NCBI RefSeq assembly: GCF_030042015.1
Contig: NZ_JASIAL010000258.1
Coordinates: forward strand, 1-17,183
DNA length: 17,183 nt
Source of the DNA: Trebonia sp030042015
GTDB lineage: Bacteria > Actinomycetota > Actinomycetes > Streptosporangiales > Streptosporangiaceae
Reading direction: 5' to 3'
Part shown: positions 11,975-17,183 of the stretch, in pieces
Numbering within the stretch: position 1 is the first letter of the stretch
How the letters are laid out: each line of letters opens with the position of its first letter
Translations under genes and position numbers: made by a program
Notes under the pieces: model-generated
The model's database searches: none
Seen by the model: only the letters and a program-made list of their open reading frames with translations
Told to the model about the DNA's origin: nothing

Positions 11975-12093
11975 GCGTGTTCCTCCGCGTTCCGCTTCCA
12001 GCGCCGAGATTAGCCCACCGCCGCGCCGCGCCGCACGACGCCGACACGAAAAGCAGCTAACCCGACCACCCTCCCAAGACCCGATTGCTCAGC

Positions 12094-12119
12094 GAAATCA
12101 GCGGGAAATCGCTGATTTC
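12094..12119. promoter_or_regulatory. perfect inverted repeat in the divergent control region
   Basis: GAAATCAGCG (12094-12103) and CGCTGATTTC (12110-12119) are exact inverted copies around six bases (GGAAAT). The repeat is AT-richer than its surroundings and lies between the XRE gene (start 11974) and the operon beginning at 12147, 28 bases from the latter. It is probably the operator governing both directions. Confidence 0.6.
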
Positions 12120-12146
12120 AGCCCTAATGAGATGAGGCAATGTCCG

Positions 12147-12443
12147 ATGACCTACGCGGACCCTGGCGAGCGCGCCCGGTTTATCGCCGGATTGCTCGGC
12201 CTGGCGATCTTCCTGGAAGCCAACCCGGATGTGCCAGCGCCCCTGTACACGGACGTGCTGGTTTTCCCGGCAGCTGGCACGGACGCCGAGAGGTGTGCGG
12301 AAATCGACGCAATCGCCGCGCGCATCGGCGCAGAGTCCCAAACAGTATGCGGCCATTACATTGCCGCCCGCTATTTCGGCCCTGTCCAGTATCGCGCGGT
12401 CGCCATCCCCCACGACAACGACCGCAACCCGGACGGAGAGTAA
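12147..12443 (+). CDS. small hypothetical protein, first gene of the transfer operon
   Basis: This encodes 98 residues from ATG 12147, with GAGG nine bases upstream; an ATG at 12132 in the same frame lacks spacing for a ribosome binding site. The sequence reads RFIAGLLGLAIFLEANPDVP, then a beta-like LYTDVLVFPAAG, a helix with ERCAEIDAIAARIG and a final strand with FGPVQYRAVAIP. It looks like a compact alpha/beta protein. I know similar proteins as frequent on actinomycete mobile elements, without a known function. It lies directly behind the inverted repeat at 12094-12119, so it should be among the first genes released when that site is freed. Confidence 0.75.
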   Translation: MTYADPGERARFIAGLLGLAIFLEANPDVPAPLYTDVLVFPAAGTDAERCAEIDAIAARIGAESQTVCGHYIAARYFGPVQYRAVAIPHDNDRNPDGE

Positions 12444-12448
12444 GCGAA

Positions 12449-12667
12449 ATGTCATCCCCGATTCTGGTCCTGGCCGGAGTGGCGTTTCTGGCCGCAGCCG
12501 CTCTCGGGGTCCTGGCGGTGCTCATCGTCGGAATCCGCCGGGGCGATCGCACCCCCCTGGCAAATAGGCCCGGATCGCACTTGGAAGCGTTTGCACGGCG
12601 GATTCTCGTCGGTGTCCGATGCCCCGCCAGCGCCGAGAAGGAAGAGGACACGGGGGCCGGGAAATGA
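12449..12667 (+). CDS. small single-pass membrane protein
   Basis: This encodes 72 residues from ATG 12449, five bases after the previous stop, with GGAG ~10 bases upstream. Residues 4-28 form a hydrophobic helix (ILVLAGVAFLAAAALGVLAV) followed by basic RRGDR, so the N-terminus is probably outside and the tail inside. The C-terminal ~45 residues are polar and end in a charged KEEDTGAGK. The stop overlaps the start of the DUF2637 gene (ATGA at 12664-12667). Small Spd-type membrane proteins next to DUF2637 proteins are associated with plasmid spread in mycelium; the link here is positional. Confidence 0.65.
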   Translation: MSSPILVLAGVAFLAAAALGVLAVLIVGIRRGDRTPLANRPGSHLEAFARRILVGVRCPASAEKEEDTGAGK

Positions 12668-13590
12668 GGCCATCGATTCCTCCCGGCCCCCCCGAACAGC
12701 AGGCGCTAGCAAGGCCCCCGGGTGACGCCGACGAGCTCAGCCCGTTCAGGGCCCAACGGTCGAGGCCGGGTAGGGACCGTTCGGGTGTCTGGCTGCGCAA
12801 CGCCACGGCCGGCCTGTGCGCGCTTGCCGCTTCCGCGGCGGCGGTGAGCTTCACCGCTCAGTACCGGCTGGTCTACTCGGCGCGGCGCCTGGCAGTGGTG
12901 GCGGGCCTGGAGGCGGCAATCCCTGATGCCGCCGCGCTGGTGTTCGCCTCGCTGGGGGTGGCGCTAGCCCTGCACGGCCGGCGGGCCGTCCGCGCCCGGG
13001 CCCTGAACCTGGCCTCGGTCGGCACCAGCGTGTTCATGAACGTCATCGCCGCCGCACCGGGCTGGCGGGATCTCGCGGTCTGGGCAATGCCGCCGACCGC
13101 CTACGCCCTGGCAAGCGACACGCTGATCGGGGTCGTCCGCGCCTGGGTGATCGCCCGCCATAAGGACCTGGACACCGGGCTGGCTGACGGGGAGGTCACT
13201 GCGCTGGCGGTGGCCGGCGGGCTGGTGCTGTGGCTGCTGCGGCTGAGCATGGCCCCGGCGTCCACGCTAGCCGGGTTCCGGGCCTGGGTGCTGGAGGAGT
13301 GCCCGGTCGCCCCCGGCCGCCGCGGCGCCCGCCCGGCCCTGGCCGTCACGACCGCCTCCCAGCAGGCAACAGCACTCCCGCAGCGGCCGGCCGGCCCCTG
13401 CGGCCAGACCAAGACGGCCAGGTTCCTGGCCCTGGTCACCGAACGCCACGGCCCGCTGGCCGTCATCCCGCTGGCCGCGGTGGCGAAGATCTCGGCCGCC
13501 GTGGCACCCGAAGCCGAGCTCAACACCGGCGCGGCAAGGGCTGCGCTGCGCCGCGCCGTGCTCGCCGCCCAGGAAGGAGACCTGCGATGA
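12664..13590 (+). CDS. DUF2637-family membrane protein (Spd/SpdB-like)
   Basis: This encodes 308 residues from ATG 12664 in an ATGA overlap with the previous gene. After a Pro-rich cytosolic N-terminus (1-40) come about four to five hydrophobic segments at ~46-66, 83-104, 113-131, 138-160 and 180-196, with LVYSARRLAVVAGLEAAIPD and LASDTLIGVVRAWVIARHK typical of DUF2637 proteins. The C-terminal ~80 residues (FLALVTERHGPLAVIPLAAV, then helical Ala-rich sequence) look like a soluble, possibly winged-helix domain. DUF2637 proteins occur in actinomycete conjugative plasmids and integrative elements, next to coupling proteins or TraB, and are linked to spread of plasmids through the mycelium. The frame is open upstream to 12619, but the ATGA start is the natural one. 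The next gene again overlaps by ATGA. Confidence 0.85.
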   Translation: MRPSIPPGPPEQQALARPPGDADELSPFRAQRSRPGRDRSGVWLRNATAGLCALAASAAAVSFTAQYRLVYSARRLAVVAGLEAAIPDAAALVFASLGVALALHGRRAVRARALNLASVGTSVFMNVIAAAPGWRDLAVWAMPPTAYALASDTLIGVVRAWVIARHKDLDTGLADGEVTALAVAGGLVLWLLRLSMAPASTLAGFRAWVLEECPVAPGRRGARPALAVTTASQQATALPQRPAGPCGQTKTARFLALVTERHGPLAVIPLAAVAKISAAVAPEAELNTGAARAALRRAVLAAQEGDLR

Positions 13591-15209
13591 TCGTCAGGTA
13601 CGCCATCGCGCTGACCGTCCTGCTGGTTCTGGCCGCGGCCGCCAGGTGGGCGTTCCTGCCCGCCCGGTACCTGCCCGGCAACCGGGCCCGGCACCTGCGG
13701 CTGCGGCTGCGGCTGCGGCTGCACCCGGGCAGGGGCTTCGCCTCGGTGTTCATCTTGTGGCTGCGGTGGGGCCGGCTGGCCGCGCTGCGCCGCTCGCGGC
13801 GGATCCGCCGGTCCCTGCCGCTGTGGTTCAGGATCCTCGCCCCGGCAGGGCACTCGGTGTTCCTGGGCCGGGCGCACTGGCGGCACGGGCTGCGGGTCCC
13901 GCTGGAAGAGCACGTGCTGGTGATGGCCCCGCCGCGCACCTTCAAGACCGCGTTCCTGGCCGACGTCATCCTGGGCTACCCGGGCCCGGTCATCGCCACC
14001 ACCACCAAGGCCGACATCTACGCGCTGACCGCTGCGGCCAGGAGCCGGCGCGGCCCGGTGCACGTGTTCAACCCCCAGCACATCGGGGCCGTGCCGTCGA
14101 CGTTCTGCTGGTCGCCGGTCGAGGGCTGCCAGGACCCGGCCACCGCGATCCGCCGCGCGGACGCGTTCGCGTTCGCGGTGTCCCAGCAGGGCGTGGAGGA
14201 CGGCACGTTCTGGTCGGCCAAGGCCAGTGACTACCTGCGCGGCTACTTCTGCGCCGCCGCGCTGGCCTGCTATGACCTGCGGGCGGTGGCCGCCTGGGTG
14301 TCCGGCGCGGACCCGCAGGTCCCGGAGCGGATCCTGGCCGCGGCCGGGGCCCGGCAGTGGGCGCTGACCCTGGCCGAGCTGCGCTCCGAGGCGCACAAGA
14401 CCGCCGCCACCGTCCGCATGGTGATGTCGCGGGCGCTGGCGTTCATGGCCGACCCGGCGCTGGCCGCCAGCGTGCTGCCCGGCCCGTCCGACGGGTTCGC
14501 CATCCCCGCCTTCCTGCGCCAGGCGGGCACGCTGTACCTGATCGCCGAGGCGACCACCCAGGACGCCCCGGTCGCGCCGCTGTTCGCCGCGATGGCCGCC
14601 GAGATCCACTACGCCGCCGCCATGGCCGGCCAGGCGTCGCCGTCCGGGCGGCTGGACCCGCCGCTGCTGATGGGCCTGGACGAGGTCACCCAGATCTGCC
14701 CGGTGCCGCTGCCGTCCTGGCTGTCGGACTCCGGCGGCAAGGGCATCCAGGTGGTCGCCGTCGTGCACGGCGAGGCGCAGCTCGCGGGCCGGTGGGGCGA
14801 GCACGGCCGCCAGGTCGTGCTCGACACCTCCACCGTGAAGGTGTTCCTGCCCGGCATCACCGACACGACCACGCTGGAGGCCGCCGGCAAGCTGTGCGGG
14901 CAGGCGGCCTGGAAGGTCCGCGGACAGGAGCACGCCACCCGCCACGATGTCGCGACCCCGGACATGATCCGGCAGCTGCCCGCCGGGTTCGCCCTGGTCA
15001 TCCGCGGCGACTGCGCCCCGGTCATCGCCCGGCTCCCGCGCGCCTGGAACAACCCCGCCTACCGCCGCACCCGCCGCTCTGGCGCGGACCTCGCACCCCC
15101 CGCCCGGTGGCTGCCGCCCGCCGCCGAACCCGAACCGGATCCCCCCGGCTGCCCGCCCGCCGCCTGGCCTGCCGGCGACGGCACCTCATTTCCCTGGAGC
15201 CGGCCATGA
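13587..15209 (+). CDS. type IV coupling protein, VirD4/TraG-like conjugative ATPase
   Basis: This encodes 540 residues from ATG 13587 (ATGA overlap). Coupling proteins dock the relaxase-DNA complex to the transfer channel and pump DNA by ATP hydrolysis at the membrane. An N-terminal membrane helix lies at ~5-22, then an LRLRLRLRL repeat at 37-45 and a second weakly hydrophobic patch at ~51-60. The P-loop is at 114-121 (APPRTFKT), followed by ATTTKADIY. Walker B LLMGLDE is at 360-366, and the closing IRQLPAGFALVIRGD is typical of the family's TraM/TraD-like part. The P-loop is unusual: both glycines of GxxxxGKT are replaced (A114, F119), though lysine and threonine remain. A 614-codon antisense frame across this gene is a GC-driven shadow. 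Confidence 0.9.
   Translation: MIVRYAIALTVLLVLAAAARWAFLPARYLPGNRARHLRLRLRLRLHPGRGFASVFILWLRWGRLAALRRSRRIRRSLPLWFRILAPAGHSVFLGRAHWRHGLRVPLEEHVLVMAPPRTFKTAFLADVILGYPGPVIATTTKADIYALTAAARSRRGPVHVFNPQHIGAVPSTFCWSPVEGCQDPATAIRRADAFAFAVSQQGVEDGTFWSAKASDYLRGYFCAAALACYDLRAVAAWVSGADPQVPERILAAAGARQWALTLAELRSEAHKTAATVRMVMSRALAFMADPALAASVLPGPSDGFAIPAFLRQAGTLYLIAEATTQDAPVAPLFAAMAAEIHYAAAMAGQASPSGRLDPPLLMGLDEVTQICPVPLPSWLSDSGGKGIQVVAVVHGEAQLAGRWGEHGRQVVLDTSTVKVFLPGITDTTTLEAAGKLCGQAAWKVRGQEHATRHDVATPDMIRQLPAGFALVIRGDCAPVIARLPRAWNNPAYRRTRRSGADLAPPARWLPPAAEPEPDPPGCPPAAWPAGDGTSFPWSRP
13695..13722 (+). repeat. in-frame hexamer microsatellite (CTGCGG) in the coupling-protein gene
   Basis: Four full copies and two-thirds of a fifth of CTGCGG encode alternating Leu-Arg just after the first membrane helix. 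Since the unit is six bases, gain or loss of copies keeps the frame and changes the basic stretch by two residues at a time. Confidence 0.85.
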
Positions 15210-15826
15210 CAGCAGATCCGCTCACCGCGGCGCTGGACCAGCTCGCCGGCTGCCACGAGAACATCAGCCGCCTCGACACCCGGGAAGCCGGCCACTTCGC
15301 CAGCCTCAGCGGGCAGCTCACCCAGCTCACCGGCATGGTGGGCGAGCTCGGCCGCTCGCTGCGCGACGACACCGCGGCGCTGGGCCGGCTGGCAGCCCTG
15401 GACCGCCAGGTCGCCGAACTGGCTGCCCAGCTTGCCGGTCCCGGCGGCCGCGACCCCGGCCGCTACGAGCCGGCTGCGGCGCCGTCGTGGTGGCGGCTTT
15501 CCGATACCGAACGCCAGGGGCCGGCTGCCCAGCTCAAGGCCTGGGTGGAGCAGGTGTACCGGCCCGGCTACGGCCACCTGGCCGTCACCCTGGGCCCTTG
15601 CTGGCAGGCGCACGACCTGTGCCTGTACGGGCTGGACATCCTGGCCCAGCTGTGGTCGGCGCTCTACCTGCAGCCCGCCCGCAGCACCGCGCTGCTGTCC
15701 GCCCAGGCCGAATACCAGGCCCGCATCCTGCCCGCCCTGGCCGCCCAGCTGATGACCGAAACCACCGGCTGCGGCCACGACCCCGCCCGCCGCCAAGCCC
15801 ACGGCTACACCCGGAGCATGCCATGA
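15206..15826 (+). CDS. DUF4913-like protein with N-terminal coiled coil
   Basis: This encodes 206 residues from ATG 15206 (ATGA overlap with the coupling protein). Residues 1-80 show heptad spacing of hydrophobics (LDQLAGCHENISRLDTRE, then LTQLTGMVGELGRSLRDD and LAALDRQVAELAAQLAG), a likely coiled coil. Residues ~95-195 contain WWRLS, LKAWVEQVYRPGYG, LGPCWQAHDLCLYGLDILAQ and LWSALYL, which resembles the DUF4913 pattern (tryptophan-rich, CW..H) found on actinomycete plasmids and phages. The role is unknown; its fixed place between coupling protein and primase in one coupled operon points to DNA processing or transfer. I assign the family from memory of its pattern, so moderately. Confidence 0.7.
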   Translation: MTADPLTAALDQLAGCHENISRLDTREAGHFASLSGQLTQLTGMVGELGRSLRDDTAALGRLAALDRQVAELAAQLAGPGGRDPGRYEPAAAPSWWRLSDTERQGPAAQLKAWVEQVYRPGYGHLAVTLGPCWQAHDLCLYGLDILAQLWSALYLQPARSTALLSAQAEYQARILPALAAQLMTETTGCGHDPARRQAHGYTRSMP

Positions 15827-16617
15827 CCAATGCGACGCTGCGCCAGGCGCTGGCCTGCGCCGGCCGCGGCTGGCCGGTGTTCCCCTGCCAGCCGGGCAAG
15901 AAGATCCCGGCCACCCGGCACGGCTACCTCGACGCGACAACCGATCCGGAGCAGATCACCGGCTGGTTCAGCCGGCATCCCGGCTGGAACCTGGCCATCG
16001 CCACCGGCGCGCCAGGACCCGACGTCCTGGACGTCGACCAGCACGGCCCCGCAGGGAACGGGTTCGGCGCACTCGCGAGGCTGCGCGCCACCGGGCTGCT
16101 TGACGGCGCCACGGCCTACATCAGCACTCCCAGCGGCGGCCTGCACGCCTACTTCACCGGCTCGGACCAGCGCAACGGGCACCTGCCCGACTGCCACCTC
16201 GATTTCAGGTCAAAAGGCGGCTACATCCTCACCCCGCCCTCCCAAGTCGGCGGCAGGCCCTACCAGCTGATCAACACCCTCGACGGCCGCGGCGGCCTGG
16301 ACTGGCAGGCGGTCATCGGTCTCCTGGAACCCGGCCGCCAGCATCAGCGGCCCGCACTCCCGGGGCCGGCACACCAGATGAGCCGGCTGGCCCGGTGGGT
16401 CGCTGCCCAGCCCGAGGGCAACCGGAACGCCGGCCTGTTCTGGGCCGCCAGCCGCGCCCTGGAGACCGAGCCGGCCGCAGACCTCAGCCCGCTGGCCGCC
16501 GCAGCCCGCCAGGCCGGGCTCACCGAGCCGGAGATCACCCGCACCCTGGACTCCGCGCGCCGGACCCGCCAGGCCCATCCCGGTACGCCGGGATGGCAAG
16601 CCGAAGGAGCGAGCTGA
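15823..16617 (+). CDS. bifunctional primase-polymerase (Prim-Pol) domain protein
   Basis: This encodes 264 residues from ATG 15823 (ATGA overlap). Prim-Pol proteins make primers and extend them during plasmid replication or after conjugative transfer. Visible family marks are GWPVFPCQPGKKIPATRHGY at 16-35, the acidic motif PDVLDVDQHG with D70 and D72 for metal binding, TPSGGLHAYF at 102-111 with H108, and DFRSKGGYILTPPS at 127-140. Residues ~195-260 form the helical C-terminal part (RLARWVAAQPEGNRNAGLFW, then AGLTEPEITRTLDSARR) that commonly follows the domain. No helicase domain is fused, so a separate helicase or host enzyme would be needed. One base separates its stop from the next start. 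Confidence 0.9.
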   Translation: MTNATLRQALACAGRGWPVFPCQPGKKIPATRHGYLDATTDPEQITGWFSRHPGWNLAIATGAPGPDVLDVDQHGPAGNGFGALARLRATGLLDGATAYISTPSGGLHAYFTGSDQRNGHLPDCHLDFRSKGGYILTPPSQVGGRPYQLINTLDGRGGLDWQAVIGLLEPGRQHQRPALPGPAHQMSRLARWVAAQPEGNRNAGLFWAASRALETEPAADLSPLAAAARQAGLTEPEITRTLDSARRTRQAHPGTPGWQAEGAS

Positions 16618-16618
16618 C

Positions 16619-17183
16619 ATGCCCGCCAGCCCCCGTCCCCCCGCCAGCCATGCCACGGTGGGCGCCGGGCAGCCCGGAACCGCTGACGCAGGCGCCGTCC
16701 GCGACCAGGTACGCCGCCTGCGCGATGAAGGCGGCACCTACCGCGGGATCGCGGCGGCCGCCGGGCTCGCCCCGGCAACCGTCCACGACCTGGCCTCCGG
16801 CCGCCGCCAGCCCACGCCCAACACCGCCCGGGCGCTGGCCAAGGTCACCAGCGGCACCATGCCCCGCGCCCGCCTGGACGCTGGGGGCAGCCGGCTGCGT
16901 CTGCGCGCCTTGCACGTCATGGGCCACGGTTCCGCCCGCATCGCCCGCGCCCTCGGGGTGCGTGAGACGACGATCCGCCGCCTCGTAACCGGCGACGCCG
17001 TCACCATCAGCCCCAGACTCCGCGACGCCATCACCGGCCTGTACGACGCCTGGTGGGACAAGCGCGCCCCCGAACGCACCAGCTTCGAACGCGGTGCAGC
17101 CACTGCCGCCCGCCGCCGCGCCATCGCCGGCAACTGGTGCGCCGCCGCCGCCCTCGACGACGACCTGCTCGACATCCCCGGCT
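16619..17183 (+). CDS. double helix-turn-helix protein, 3' end outside window
   Basis: The frame runs from ATG 16619 to the window end without a stop, showing 188 residues. A Pro/Ala-rich N-terminus (1-27) is followed by a first HTH at ~30-66 (VRRLRDEGGTYRGIAAAAGL, then APATVHDLASGRRQPTP) and a second at ~92-122 (LRALHVMGHGSARIARALGV, then RETTIRRLVTGD). After that come LYDAWWDKRAPERT and ARRRAIAGNWCAAAALDDDL, a tail I associate with proteins of actinobacterial phages and mobile elements that sit beside replication genes. It probably binds DNA, perhaps at the origin or as a regulator; that is inferred. It lies two bases after the Prim-Pol stop and is likely its operon partner. Confidence 0.8.
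   Translation, partial: MPASPRPPASHATVGAGQPGTADAGAVRDQVRRLRDEGGTYRGIAAAAGLAPATVHDLASGRRQPTPNTARALAKVTSGTMPRARLDAGGSRLRLRALHVMGHGSARIARALGVRETTIRRLVTGDAVTISPRLRDAITGLYDAWWDKRAPERTSFERGAATAARRRAIAGNWCAAAALDDDLLDIPG

Noticed and set aside
13101..14945. Long open frame of 614 codons on the minus strand
   Set aside because: It is antisense to the DUF2637 and coupling-protein genes, is extremely Gly/Arg/Gln/His-rich, has no domain, and arises from high-GC third positions of the real genes.
15059..15940. 293-codon minus-strand open frame
   Set aside because: Antisense shadow of the DUF4913-like and Prim-Pol genes; no ribosome binding site or recognisable sequence.
1..17183. tRNA genes, rRNA, integrase or attachment sites
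   Set aside because: I saw no cloverleaf-like segment, rRNA motif, tyrosine or serine recombinase, so integration could not be shown from this window.

Overview
The window is very GC-rich, has many GTG starts, and carries gene families typical of actinomycete plasmids and integrative conjugative elements: DUF2637/Spd-like, DUF4913-like, Prim-Pol, minimal GntR and XRE regulators, and STAND-WD40 proteins. I read it as a filamentous actinobacterium; genus cannot be fixed from the sequence. The stretch looks like part of an integrated or plasmid-borne conjugative element with a cargo region in its middle.

Layout. (1) 1-1134: right part of an IS21-family insertion sequence (istB cut by the window edge, a small accessory ORF, two terminal repeats, a TG..CA-type end). 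It abuts a remnant of a MobF-type relaxase (1135-1296) that keeps the HUH histidine motif. (2) 1460-3316: a small membrane protein gene, a MerR-like HTH protein that may be translated from a leaderless mRNA, and a convergent membrane-anchored protein whose frame runs on antisense through its neighbour. (3) 3687-7989, minus strand: a two-gene conflict-type system. A 138-residue helical protein with a C-terminal VNQAGRD motif is translationally coupled (ATGA) to a large STAND NTPase. The NTPase has the same motif near its N-terminus, then a P-loop NTPase, one membrane helix and 14 WD40 repeats. The NTPase frame is broken by one base in a five-C run inside WD40 repeat 4. (4) 8450-9405: a minimal GntR regulator divergent from two small coupled genes, with repeat elements between them. 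(5) 9471-11974, minus strand: an XRE regulator, an HTH protein with a degenerate Nudix box, and a cupin, with a strong inverted repeat in front of the HTH-Nudix gene. (6) 12147-17183, plus strand: a tightly packed transfer/replication operon comprising a small protein, a one-helix membrane protein, a DUF2637 membrane protein, a VirD4/TraG-type coupling protein, a DUF4913-like protein, a primase-polymerase and a double-HTH protein cut by the window end. Four of its junctions are ATGA overlaps.

How the parts fit: region 6 and the relaxase remnant point to conjugative DNA transfer. Regions 4 and 5 look like regulators and accessory genes of the element. Region 3 is the likeliest defence or regulated-cell-death cargo. 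Its matching motif in effector-like and NLR-like partners resembles known bacterial amyloid-signalling gene pairs. No tRNA, rRNA, CRISPR array or attachment site was recognised.
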